Source: Hyphomonadaceae bacterium BRH_c29 (GTDB lineage: Bacteria; Pseudomonadota; Alphaproteobacteria; Caulobacterales; Hyphomonadaceae). Taken from it: 55,554 nucleotides of DNA. This document shows, piece by piece, positions 48,052 through 55,554 of this stretch; the stretch's first letter is position 1, and each line of letters opens with the position of its first letter. Below the pieces are notes generated by a model. It was given only the letters and a program-made list of their open reading frames with translations. It did not search any database and had not been told where the DNA came from. The stretch lies in assembly GCA_000961695.1 (NCBI GenBank), contig LADW01000018.1:1-55554 (forward strand), given 5' to 3'. The position numbers and the translations under genes were made by a program.

Positions 48052-49581
48052 TTAGAAAGCCGAGACCGGCGGGATACGGCCAGCCCAGGGGCGGGCCTGT
48101 TCCAGCTGAAGCGCCAGTTCGAACAGAAGCTGGTCGTCGCCGCTCTTGCCGGAGAACATTGCGCCGACCGGCAGGCCGCCCTCCGTCCACGACAATGGCA
48201 CGCTCATCGAGGCCGCACCTGCAACGTTCATCGGCGCGGTGAAGGCTGCGAACGAGATGACGCGGTCATACAGCGTCGCATAATCGACCGTTGGGGCCTG
48301 CTCGCCGAGTTTCACAGCCGGGCTGCCGGTCACCGGCGTCAGCAGCACGTCGATATCAGAGAAGCCGGTATCGTAGACCGCTTCGAAATTCTTCAGCCAG
48401 GTGACGGCGTCTTCGAACTCGGCCTGGCGGCTCATGAACATGTTGGTCAGGCCCAGCGTCCACGGTTCGACAATTTCCGGGCCAATGGGCTTGCCGGAAT
48501 AGGCGCTCGCCTGTTTGGCGAATTCTGCAGCGCCCGCAGCCCAGTAGAGCAGGAACTTGTCGATGAATTCTGTGCCCGAGAAGGGCGGCGTCCAGGCGAC
48601 GAGTTCGTGGCCGAGCTGAGTGCAGAGCTTCGACACATCTTCCAGCGCCGCTTTGGTCTCCGGAGCAACCGGCGTGCCACCGAAGGCATCCGTCATGAAG
48701 CCGATTTTCAAGCGGCGACCGACAGGCTGCAGGTCAGCCGCGAGGGGCGCAAACGTGCCGTCATTCAGCTGCGTGTCGCGGAACAGGTTGATGGAGTCCC
48801 GCACGGAGATGGTCACGGCATGCTGGACGGAGATTTCAATCGGCGCACCGCTTCCGGCTTGTGCCGGCAGCTGGCCACGCGACGGTTTCAGGCCAAACAC
48901 ACCGCACGTGCTGGCCGGGATACGGATCGAGCCGCCGCCATCGCTGGCATGGGCGAACGGCACAACGCGCGCCGCGACCAGCGCCGCTGCGCCGCCGGAC
49001 GAGCCGCCGACGATGCGGGTCGTATCCCACGGATTGCGCGTTTCGCCGGTCACCAGCGGTTCAGTGGAGGCCATCAGGCCTTCTTCCGGTGCCGTGGACT
49101 TGCCGAGCACGACAACGCCTTCCGCGCGCCACTTGGCCGGCAGCGGGGCATCCTTGTCGGCGACATGGCCCTTGAAGGCGCGGCTGCCATACCAGGTCTG
49201 CGCGCCTTTCCAGTCGTGGAGATCCTTGATGAAGGTCGGCACGCCCTGGAATGGCCCGGCGGGCGTGTGCCCGGCTTCAGCGCGCGCGACATCGAAGATT
49301 TCCGACGCGATGGCGTTGATCTGACCGTTCACCGCGTTGGCGCGGGCAATGGCGGCGTCAACTTCGGCCAGAGAGGTCGTCTCACCGCTGGCGATACGGG
49401 CGGCCATTTCTGTGCCGTCGACCCAGCCTGCAGGGACAGATGACGCGGTTGCAGGCGCCGTTGCTGCGCCAGCCGTTGCTTCACCCGCAGCGGCTGCAGG
49501 CTTGCCTGCCTGACCGCAAGCCGCCAGTGCGCTGACCGCTGCCCCGCCCAACAGGACGCCCCGTCTCGTAATCCGTGCCAT
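48052..49581 (-). CDS. Amidase-signature family hydrolase, Tat-exported lipoprotein
   Basis: A 509-residue amidase from the ATG at 49581, preceded by GGAGGAAACAT. The leader MARITRRGVLLGGAAVSALA has a twin-arginine motif (TRRGVL) followed by lipobox LAAC (Cys22), so the enzyme is probably exported folded and then lipidated. The amidase signature IVGGSSGGAAALVAARVVPF carries the cis-Ser/Ser nucleophile pair; the catalytic Lys is in TFIKDLHDW. It hydrolyses amide bonds of a small substrate in the periplasm. Its TAA is directly followed by the zntB start. Confidence 0.93.
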   Translation of the reverse strand: MARITRRGVLLGGAAVSALAACGQAGKPAAAAGEATAGAATAPATASSVPAGWVDGTEMAARIASGETTSLAEVDAAIARANAVNGQINAIASEIFDVARAEAGHTPAGPFQGVPTFIKDLHDWKGAQTWYGSRAFKGHVADKDAPLPAKWRAEGVVVLGKSTAPEEGLMASTEPLVTGETRNPWDTTRIVGGSSGGAAALVAARVVPFAHASDGGGSIRIPASTCGVFGLKPSRGQLPAQAGSGAPIEISVQHAVTISVRDSINLFRDTQLNDGTFAPLAADLQPVGRRLKIGFMTDAFGGTPVAPETKAALEDVSKLCTQLGHELVAWTPPFSGTEFIDKFLLYWAAGAAEFAKQASAYSGKPIGPEIVEPWTLGLTNMFMSRQAEFEDAVTWLKNFEAVYDTGFSDIDVLLTPVTGSPAVKLGEQAPTVDYATLYDRVISFAAFTAPMNVAGAASMSVPLSWTEGGLPVGAMFSGKSGDDQLLFELALQLEQARPWAGRIPPVSAF

Positions 49582-49660
49582 ATGTTTCCTCCGATTCAAT
49601 GATTTGAATTTTGGCGCGCAAAGTGTATCGGAGCGCTCCGCAGTGCAAGGGGCGAGACAA

Positions 49661-50560
49661 ATGACAGCTGATGCTGCCGGAACCCCGGCTGCTGAGGTGG
49701 AGATCACCGAGGCCCTGATCCGCGCCCTGCTGGAGGACCAGCATGCAGACCTTGCCGGCCTGCCGCTGGCCTTCGTCGGCGAGGGCTGGGACAATGTCAT
49801 GGTCCGCCTGGGCGAGGATCTTGCCCTGCGCCTGCCGCGCCGGGCGATTGCTGACCAGCTGCTGCGCAACGAACAGCGCTGGTTGCCCGAACTTGCCCCG
49901 CATTTGCCGCTGCCCGTTCCGTCGACCATCCGCACAGGGCTGCCGGGGCAGGGCTATCCCTTCGTCTGGAGCGTGCTGCCCTGGCTGGACGGCGAAACCG
50001 CAGACCTCGCCCCGCCCGATGCGTCGGAAGCGCCCGCACTCGCCGCATTCCTGCGCGCGCTGCACCGCCAGCCGCTTCCGCCGGACCCGCCGGCCAATCC
50101 GGTGCGCGACTGCCCGCTGACCGGCAAGCAGGCCGACATCGAACGCCGCATGGCCAGTCTCAGGTCAGGGACGGATGCGATCACCCCGGCGGTGGAGCGG
50201 GCCTGGGCAGACGGCCTTGCCGCGCCCATCGACCTGCCGAAAAGCTGGATCGCGGGCGATGTGCACGCTCGCAACGTTCTTGTGCGGAACGGTAAGCTCG
50301 CCGCCTTCATCGACTGGGGCGACATGTGTGCGGGCGACCAGGCCAGCGATCTCGCCTCAATCTGGGGCCTGCTGGAGGATGCTGCCGCCCGCCGCACAGC
50401 CATAGAGGCCTATGGCATGAGCGAGGCAACGCTGGCGCGCGCGCGGGGCTGGGCCGTATTCTATGGGGTCATCCTGCTGGAGACGGGCCGACACGATCAT
50501 CCTGCCCACGCGAAGATGGGCGCCGACACGCTCCGCAGGCTGACGGAAGACCTTACTTGA
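49661..50560 (+). CDS. Aminoglycoside phosphotransferase (APH) family kinase
   Basis: A 299-residue kinase of the APH/choline-kinase fold. The ATG at 49661 follows GGGGCGAGACAA. Features are GEGWDNVMVRLGEDLALRLP (about 48-67; ATP loop and Lys-like Arg), the catalytic loop GDVHARNVLV (Asp near 211) and IDWGDMCAGDQASDLASIWG (the DFG-equivalent Asp). The family phosphorylates aminoglycosides, macrolides, homoserine, fructosamines or other alcohols, and most chromosomal members are not resistance enzymes. It is convergent with sodC, overlapping by eight bases. Confidence 0.88.
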   Translation: MTADAAGTPAAEVEITEALIRALLEDQHADLAGLPLAFVGEGWDNVMVRLGEDLALRLPRRAIADQLLRNEQRWLPELAPHLPLPVPSTIRTGLPGQGYPFVWSVLPWLDGETADLAPPDASEAPALAAFLRALHRQPLPPDPPANPVRDCPLTGKQADIERRMASLRSGTDAITPAVERAWADGLAAPIDLPKSWIAGDVHARNVLVRNGKLAAFIDWGDMCAGDQASDLASIWGLLEDAAARRTAIEAYGMSEATLARARGWAVFYGVILLETGRHDHPAHAKMGADTLRRLTEDLT

Positions 50561-51146
50561 CGACGCCGCAGGCGACGCGGGCACCGGCCCCGCCGATCGG
50601 CTGGGTCATGTGATCGTCTTCGCCTTCATGGATGATGATGGCAGAGCCGTCTTCGTCCAGCAGGGCCCCCAGTGTGTCGAGCGTGGTGAACGCTTCATAG
50701 CCAGCCGAGCCATCGACCGCGGCCCAGATGTTCGGCAGGTCGCCATTCTCGGGGCCCTTCGGATTCAGCAGGCCGTGGCCGCCATCCATCTTGCCGACAT
50801 GGCCGCCGGACATCTTGTACATGCCGACATCCGAGCAATCGCCGGTGGCGTGAAGGTGGATGCCGTGCCAGCCGGGCGTCAGGGCGCCGGGCGCGAGTTC
50901 GAGGCGGATCATCATCCCGTTCGGGCCGTCCAGCAGGTTGGCGGTGCCGATTTCCTGGCCTTCAAGGCCGATCATGGACGCGCTGCCGTGCGCCATCGAA
51001 GGGAAGACGCCTTCATCCGGGCCAGGCATTTCAGCCGGGGCGGGCAGGGCTTCCGGCGCGGCGGCCTCTTGTGGCGCGGCTTGTGCGACGCTGGCGCAGG
51101 CGCAGAGCGCAAGGGCGGATCCGAGTAGGGCAAAACGGCTGATCAT
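50553..51146 (-). CDS. sodC: Cu/Zn superoxide dismutase
   Basis: A 197-residue exported SOD. Signal peptide MISRFALLGSALALCACASV ends near SVAQA; an LCAC lipobox-like sequence is also present. The metal ligands are in HGIHLHATGDCSD (Cu His pair and a cysteine of the disulfide), GGHGLLNPKGPENGDLPNI (bridging and Zn His/Asp) and IIHEGEDDH. The C-terminal GGAGARVACGVV has the conserved Arg and second cysteine. It dismutes superoxide in the periplasm. An acidic Ala/Pro/Glu stretch (about 24-50) links leader and domain. Confidence 0.95.
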   Translation of the reverse strand: MISRFALLGSALALCACASVAQAAPQEAAAPEALPAPAEMPGPDEGVFPSMAHGSASMIGLEGQEIGTANLLDGPNGMMIRLELAPGALTPGWHGIHLHATGDCSDVGMYKMSGGHVGKMDGGHGLLNPKGPENGDLPNIWAAVDGSAGYEAFTTLDTLGALLDEDGSAIIIHEGEDDHMTQPIGGAGARVACGVVK

Positions 51147-51213
51147 GGGGAGTCTCCTGATGGCTGGACTTTGCTATAACATCATATGAATACCTCACGG
51201 AAAGCACAGTTCC

Positions 51214-51942
51214 ATGAAAGATCGGATAGATCGCACACTTGTGAAGCTCGGCCTGTTCGAAAGCCGGGCCAGCGCCCGCGCCGCCATTGAAGCTGGGCGT
51301 GTGCAGGTCGACGGTGTCACAATCAGCAAACCCGCGCAGGAAATTTCCGAAGACGCCTTCATCGAGGCCGAGCCCGTGCATCCTTATGTCTCGCGCGGCG
51401 GGCTGAAGCTCGCCCACGCGCTGGAGGCCTTCAGCGTAGATCCTGCCGGGCGCACCTGCCTTGATATTGGCGCTTCGACCGGCGGGTTCACCGAAGTCCT
51501 GCTTCTGGCGGGCGCGGCGCATGTCGTCGCCGTCGATGTCGGGCGCGGCCAGTTGCATCCGCGTATCGCAGGCGAGGCCCATGTCACAAACTACGAGGCG
51601 ACCGACGCGCGCAGCCTTACCGCTGACATGCTGGGCGAAGCGCCGAGCCTGCTGGTCTGTGATGCGAGTTTCATCTCTCTCGAAAAGCTGCTGGAGGTGC
51701 CGCTGTCTCTGGCGGCGCCGGGGGCGGACTGTGTCGGCCTGTTCAAGCCGCAATTCCAGGTCGGGCGGAAGAATGTCGGCCGGGGCGGCATCGTCACCGA
51801 TCTCGCCGCCGCCGATGCTGCCGCTGAGCAGTTCGAAGTGTGGATGAACGAAAAAGGCTGGCCCATCCATGCCTGGACGGCCAGCCCGATTTCAGGCGGC
51901 GACGGCAATGCCGAACGCCTGTTCCATGCGGTGAAAGCCTAG
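51214..51942 (+). CDS. tlyA: TlyA-family rRNA 2'-O-methyltransferase
   Basis: A 242-residue protein with an N-terminal S4 RNA-binding domain (about 1-62; RTLVKLGLFESRASARAAIE and VQVDGVTISKP) and an FtsJ-like Rossmann methyltransferase domain. Motif I is CLDIGASTGGFTEVLLLAGA (about 84-103), with AVDVGRGQLHP after. VCDASFISLEKLL holds motif IV, and LFKPQFQVGRKNVGRGGIVT carries the catalytic lysine. TlyA methylates rRNA at cytidines, conferring capreomycin sensitivity in some species. Although named hemolysin in some databases, the enzyme function is better supported. It shares the palindromic CTAG stop with the next gene. Confidence 0.94.
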   Translation: MKDRIDRTLVKLGLFESRASARAAIEAGRVQVDGVTISKPAQEISEDAFIEAEPVHPYVSRGGLKLAHALEAFSVDPAGRTCLDIGASTGGFTEVLLLAGAAHVVAVDVGRGQLHPRIAGEAHVTNYEATDARSLTADMLGEAPSLLVCDASFISLEKLLEVPLSLAAPGADCVGLFKPQFQVGRKNVGRGGIVTDLAAADAAAEQFEVWMNEKGWPIHAWTASPISGGDGNAERLFHAVKA

Positions 51943-52718
51943 TAGCCGCCGTACAGTTCTTCGTCGCTTTCGCCGACGATTTCCCAATCGCCATTATAAC
52001 CTTCGCGGCAGGCGGTAACCGGGTCACGCACCTTGGCGCCGTCGGGCATTGTCACTTCGCGCCACACCGTGCGGCATTCCTCGGGTTGAGGTGCCGGGGC
52101 GGCGGGCTGAGCGGGGTAGCCTGGATAGCTGGACCGGGGCGGCGGCGGGGCGGGCGCGCGGGCCGGAACCGGCGCAGGCGTGCCATAGCCGGAACCCGGA
52201 TGGCTGCGCATGTCCTGCGGGGCGCCGTAAAGGCCATCGGTCGTGCGCGGGATCGAGTCGCCGGAATATTCCGCCGCGATGTAGGGATATGAGCCGTAAT
52301 CGGCGCGGAACGAACCGCCACCTGGTGTTGCCACCTGGCAAGGCGTCGAATTGCTGGAGGCCATCGCATTGCCGGCCATGCCGCCGACAATCGCGCCGAG
52401 CAGGGCACCGGCGACGACTTCGCCGTCATTATTGCCCTTGTCCCAATAACCGCGAGGACGGTGGTGGCCATGGCGGCCCCACCGGTCATAGCTGTTATAG
52501 TGCCAGCGGCTGTCATCATCGCCGATATTGTTGCCAATCGCGCCGCCCGCAGCCGCGCCGACAAGGGCACCGATCACCGTGCCGGTCGTCTTGTCGCTGC
52601 TGTTCTGGCGATCGCAGGCCGAATTGTACGGATAGCCATAGCTCTGCGCCGAGGCCGCCAGCGGGGCGGCAGCCATGGCCGTCAGGGCGATTCCGCCGAT
52701 CAGAAGAGATTTTATCAT
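51939..52718 (-). CDS. Exported glycine-zipper protein
   Basis: A 259-residue protein from the ATG at 52718, preceded by AGGAGATGTGAG. Signal peptide MIKSLLIGGIALTAMAAAPL ends ASAQS. Two glycine-zipper membrane-like segments (about 43-62, TGTVIGALVGAAAGGAIGNN; about 92-113, VVAGALLGAIVGGMAGNAMA) alternate with polar regions, including a His/Arg/Tyr-rich part. A long Pro/Ala-rich linker (about 170-215) precedes a C-terminal domain with two cysteines (ECRTVW, TACREGY). The 2TM glycine-zipper family is common in outer-membrane-associated proteins. The last codon shares its stop with tlyA. Confidence 0.8.
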   Translation of the reverse strand: MIKSLLIGGIALTAMAAAPLAASAQSYGYPYNSACDRQNSSDKTTGTVIGALVGAAAGGAIGNNIGDDDSRWHYNSYDRWGRHGHHRPRGYWDKGNNDGEVVAGALLGAIVGGMAGNAMASSNSTPCQVATPGGGSFRADYGSYPYIAAEYSGDSIPRTTDGLYGAPQDMRSHPGSGYGTPAPVPARAPAPPPPRSSYPGYPAQPAAPAPQPEECRTVWREVTMPDGAKVRDPVTACREGYNGDWEIVGESDEELYGGY

Positions 52719-52836
52719 CTCACATCTCCTATTCAGGCAGCCGCAGGACCGCCAGTGTTGAGACCAACTTGCCAAAGTGAACCTGAACCGGATGTGAAAG
52801 CTGGACGGCTCCACTGCTGCGCCCCATATTTCAGGC

Positions 52837-53910
52837 ATGGGACTGTTCGACCGTGCCACGCTTGCAGCAGGACGCGCCCGTTATGCGGCAGCGCAGGGGC
52901 TGCGCTCTGCCTGGTATGGCGCCCAGATGCGGGCGGCAAAGTCCCGCACCACAGGCTTTTACCGGCCAGATGATCCGGATTTCACGCCTGAAAGCGGCAG
53001 GCCGGACATGGCCGCGCTGCGCAAGGCCTATTTCAACCTCTTCGTTCAGGACCGCCGCAATGTGGAGCAGGGGCTCTACCCCGCGCCCCGCGATGTGACG
53101 CTGGCGAACTTGCCCAATGCGCTGAAATCCGCCCGCGCCTTCCAGGCCGATGTGGCGGAGGTCGAGCGCCGCCGGCAGGACCGCAATGGCACCGAAATTC
53201 AGGACGAGCTGCCCGAAGGCTCAAACCGCTATCCCGAATATTACCGCCAGAATTTCCACTACCAGTCCGGCGGCTGGTTCTCTGACGAGAGTGCCGAGCT
53301 TTACGACACGCAGGTCGAAGCCCTGTTCACTGGCACGGCGGACGCAATGCGCCGCGCGGCGCTGGCAGAGATCGCGCGGGAGATGCGCGGGCGCGACCAG
53401 CGCGGTGTTTCCCTGCTGGATGTTGCCTGCGGCAATGGCCGGTTCCTGAAGACGGTGATGAATGTCTGGCCGCGCCTCAGGGCGGCGGGGCTTGATCTGT
53501 CTCCGAACTATACCGAAGCCGCCCGCAAACGCCTCGCGCACTGGCCGCACGTGGAGGTCTTCCATGATGCCGCTGAGGCGATGCCGCTGCCGGATGCCTC
53601 ACAGGACATCGTGGTCTCCATCTTCCTGTTCCACGAATTGCCACCGGAAGTGCGCGGGCCCGTGCTGGCGGAAATATTCCGTGTGCTGAAACCGGGTGGC
53701 CTGTTCGTGCTGGCCGACAGTCTGCAGTTCGATGACAATAAGGGCCTGGACGGTATTCTGGAATACTTCCCGCATGGCTTCCATGAGCCCTATTACAAGT
53801 CCTATTTGTCATGGGGCCTGACCGGTGCGTGCACGGCGCAAGGGTTTGCCAGGGAACGGGAGACGCTTGCCTTCCTGACCAAGATCACCACCTGGCGGCG
53901 CCCGCTGTAA
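52837..53910 (+). CDS. Class I SAM-dependent methyltransferase
   Basis: A 357-residue methyltransferase. A helical N-terminal extension of about 190 residues (MGLFDRATLAAGRARYAAAQ onward) precedes the Rossmann domain. SAM motif I is LLDVACGNGRFLK (about 194-206), motif II LDLSPNYTEAARK, and post-motif VVSIFLFHELPPEVRGPVLA corresponds to motifs III-IV. FRVLKPGGLFVLADSLQFDD is motif V-VI. The long N-terminus sets it apart from ordinary UbiE-like enzymes. The substrate is unknown. It is divergent from the glycine-zipper gene. Confidence 0.9.
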   Translation: MGLFDRATLAAGRARYAAAQGLRSAWYGAQMRAAKSRTTGFYRPDDPDFTPESGRPDMAALRKAYFNLFVQDRRNVEQGLYPAPRDVTLANLPNALKSARAFQADVAEVERRRQDRNGTEIQDELPEGSNRYPEYYRQNFHYQSGGWFSDESAELYDTQVEALFTGTADAMRRAALAEIAREMRGRDQRGVSLLDVACGNGRFLKTVMNVWPRLRAAGLDLSPNYTEAARKRLAHWPHVEVFHDAAEAMPLPDASQDIVVSIFLFHELPPEVRGPVLAEIFRVLKPGGLFVLADSLQFDDNKGLDGILEYFPHGFHEPYYKSYLSWGLTGACTAQGFARERETLAFLTKITTWRRPL

Positions 53911-54022
53911 TTCCCCCAATTTGCCATCATTCCGACACCTTTGCACGAGCGTGCGCGTATAGGCATTCCGCAACCTTTCTGCCACGCAATGTACAGTAAA
54001 TTACTGAGGTTTCACAAAGTGT

Positions 54023-54037
54023 TGTGGCGCCGCCACA
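54023..54037. promoter_or_regulatory. Inverted repeat upstream of the outer-membrane protein gene
   Basis: TGTGGCG-C-CGCCACA is a perfect seven-base inverted repeat, 101 bases before the outer-membrane protein ATG. It may be an operator or a leader hairpin; the flanking region also contains an AT-rich AGTAAATTACTG segment. Confidence 0.4.
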
Positions 54038-54138
54038 CCGGCAGCGAACTGTCTGAGGTAGATGCATCGGTAAGGTTTTTTCTGCGCTTGAAGCCCCTAA
54101 TTCAGGGCCACGCAACTAGCGTCTGAAGGAGACTGATT

Positions 54139-54636
54139 ATGAAACTTGCATTTGCTTCGCTCGCCGTTCTCGCTATCGCCGCTCCGGCCATGGCAGAAGG
54201 CAATATCGAACTCGGCGCAGGCTATTCGAACTTCGACACCGACAATGCAGACATCGGTGCACTGACGGCCAGAGGCACCTATTTCATCAACCCGAACATC
54301 GGTGTTGAAGGTGAGGCATCTTTCGGCGTCAAGGATGATGACGTTGGCGCGGCGAAAGTTGAGCTCGACAATTCCGTCGCCGCATTCGGTGTGGTCCAGG
54401 CCCCGATTGCTGAGCGTGTCGACCTGTTCGCACGCGCTGGTTATGGCTCCGCCAAATACAAGGTCAAGGCACCGGGTTTTGGCAGCACGTCGAACACGGA
54501 TGACGGCCTGGCCTATGGCGTCGGCGCCAAAGTGAGCCTGACCGAGCGCTTCGGCCTGCGCGGTGATGTGACCCGCTACGAAGGCGATGCCACGGATGCT
54601 GACGTCATCTCCGTCGGCGGCGTGATGAAGTTCTAG
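54139..54636 (+). CDS. Small outer-membrane beta-barrel protein
   Basis: A 165-residue protein with a cleavable signal peptide (MKLAFASLAVLAIAAPAMAE). Eight alternating strands follow: IELGAGYSNFDTDN, IGALTARGTYFIN, IGVEGEASFGVKDDDV, AAFGVVQAPIAERVDLFARA, GYGSAKYKVKAPGF, GLAYGVGAKVSLTERFGLRG and a C-terminal VISVGGVMKF ending in Phe, the outer-membrane insertion signal. It belongs to the OmpA/OprF-like eight-stranded porin family (outer membrane protein beta-barrel, PF13505). A strong terminator follows, so it is monocistronic. Confidence 0.93.
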   Translation: MKLAFASLAVLAIAAPAMAEGNIELGAGYSNFDTDNADIGALTARGTYFINPNIGVEGEASFGVKDDDVGAAKVELDNSVAAFGVVQAPIAERVDLFARAGYGSAKYKVKAPGFGSTSNTDDGLAYGVGAKVSLTERFGLRGDVTRYEGDATDADVISVGGVMKF

Positions 54637-54664
54637 ACCTCCCACCTCTCCAATGGGTGCCTTC

Positions 54665-54697
54665 GCCCCCGGAGCTTCGGCTTCGGGGGCTTTTTTT
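54665..54697 (+). terminator. Intrinsic terminator of the outer-membrane protein gene
   Basis: GCCCCCG-G-AGC (54665-54675) pairs with GCT-T-CGGGGGC (54680-54690) across a TTCG tetraloop, followed by seven T. It may also shield the convergent aroC gene. Confidence 0.93.
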
Positions 54698-54705
54698 GAG
54701 CGGCC

Positions 54706-55554
54706 TTAGCGTCCGGTCTGGCCCCGGTGGCGCAGTTTGGCATCGGCCAGCACGCAGGCCATCATCGCCTCGGCCACCGGCACGGCGCGGATGCCGACGC
54801 AAGGATCGTGGCGGCCCTTGGTGCGCACGTCCACATTCTCTCCATCGCGTGTGACGGACTGGACCTCGTTGAGGATCGAGGATGTCGGCTTGATCGCAAT
54901 CCGCACGATCAGGTCCTGACCAGTCGAGATGCCGCCCGCCACGCCGCCATTATTGTTCGACAGGAAGAGGGGGCCGTCATTGCCCGCGCGCATCTGATCG
55001 GCATTCTCTTCGCCCGACAGTGACGCCGCGCCAAAGCCAGCGCCGATCTCGACGCCCTTGACCGCATTGATGCTCATCATCGCCCCGGCCAGCTCGCCGT
55101 CGATCTTGCCATAGACCGGCGCGCCCCAGCCTGCGGGCACGCCGGAGGCCTGCACTTCCACGATGGCGCCGGTGGAGCTGCCGGATTTGCGGGTCGCATC
55201 CAGGAACTCTTCCCATTTCCCCACCATGTCGGCATCCGGGCACCAGAAGGGGTTGTCTTCGACAATGTCCCAGTTCCAGGTGTCGCGATTGATCGCATGC
55301 GGGCCGATCTGCACCACAGCCCCGCGAATCACGATGCCATCGCCCAGAACGCGCCGCGCCACAGCGCCAGCGGCCACACGCGCCGCCGTTTCGCGCGCCG
55401 AGGATCTTCCCCCGCCGCGATAGTCCCGCACGCCATATTTCGCGTCATAGGGGTAATCGGCATGGCCGGGCCGGTAACGGTCACGGATTTCGCCATAGTC
55501 TTTTGAGCGCTGGTCGGTGTTCTCGATCATCAGCGAAATCGGCGTGCCGGTGGT
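54706..55554 (-). CDS. aroC: Chorismate synthase, 5' end beyond the window
   Basis: 282 codons in one open frame, continuing off the right edge, then a TAG at 54706. Identity is clear from [20 protein letters not shown], followed by [20 protein letters not shown] and [20 protein letters not shown], the FMN- and EPSP-binding core. The C-terminal [20 protein letters not shown] and [15 protein letters not shown] are also signature segments. It makes chorismate from EPSP with reduced FMN, the last step of the shikimate pathway. About 70-80 N-terminal residues are missing compared with the usual 360. Confidence 0.96.
   Translation of the reverse strand, partial: TTGTPISLMIENTDQRSKDYGEIRDRYRPGHADYPYDAKYGVRDYRGGGRSSARETAARVAAGAVARRVLGDGIVIRGAVVQIGPHAINRDTWNWDIVEDNPFWCPDADMVGKWEEFLDATRKSGSSTGAIVEVQASGVPAGWGAPVYGKIDGELAGAMMSINAVKGVEIGAGFGAASLSGEENADQMRAGNDGPLFLSNNNGGVAGGISTGQDLIVRIAIKPTSSILNEVQSVTRDGENVDVRTKGRHDPCVGIRAVPVAEAMMACVLADAKLRHRGQTGR

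Overview
This 55.5 kb window is high-GC (roughly 60-65% in most genes) and has the gene content of an alphaproteobacterium. The strongest marker is a circularly permuted two-piece tmRNA at about 13475-13770 (minus strand) whose reading frame encodes the tag ANDNFAEGELLAA. An SspB-alpha type ClpXP adaptor, a mannose-type EIIA/HPr pair and the glutathione-dependent formaldehyde pathway also fit. The protein set suggests a Hyphomonadaceae-like marine bacterium, but that assignment is inference.

Layout. 1-541 is the N-terminal part of an IS1182-type transposase cut by the window edge, followed by a palindromic REP-like repeat. 0.7-3.7 kb (minus) holds a cytochrome P450, two overlapping PaaI-type thioesterases, sspB and a small acidic protein. 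3.9-9.2 kb carries a PLP lyase of the sphingosine-1-phosphate lyase type, cardiolipin synthase, an EEP-fold phosphoesterase, a lipoprotein and an NPP-type phosphodiesterase. 9.4-12.2 kb has a GST gene, then an FAD monooxygenase and a CPT-like kinase, each followed by a decayed copy of the GST 3' end. 12.2-17.5 kb has small membrane proteins, ssrA, a di-haem peroxidase, a membrane-anchored LuxR-type regulator and an M28 peptidase. 17.5-19.2 kb is dapB-EIIA-HPr. 19.3-25.6 kb is bracketed by the two formaldehyde-oxidation genes adhC and fghA and contains an AT-rich probable nuclease gene, a VOC protein, a duplicated VOC 3' end, a RidA lipoprotein, a rhodanese and a GST-like protein.

25.7-42.3 kb is mostly housekeeping: hemN, fumC, an SDR, a SulP transporter, a GNAT protein, DUF4169, an Old Yellow Enzyme and uvrD/pcrA. 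Among these are a RusA-family nuclease overlapping a membrane L7/L12-like protein, a 41-residue small protein and a cupin gene interrupted by a ten-base homopolymer. 42.5-46.9 kb is an RND efflux operon with an operator-like palindrome. 47-55.5 kb holds zntB-amidase, an APH-family kinase, sodC, tlyA, a glycine-zipper protein, a methyltransferase, an outer-membrane beta-barrel protein and the 3' part of aroC.

The most unusual signal is a repeated architecture. Decayed copies of the 3' end of a neighbouring gene (GST twice, VOC plus its terminator once) lie just downstream of single inserted genes. A third place, 33214-33282, has an orphan C-terminal coding tail behind an AT-richer lipoprotein gene. 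No integrase or transposase accompanies any of these. The other main leads are the homopolymer-frameshifted cupin gene, four helically phased direct repeats in front of adhC, and the AT-rich gene overlapping the adhC stop codon. No CRISPR array, rRNA or tRNA gene was seen.
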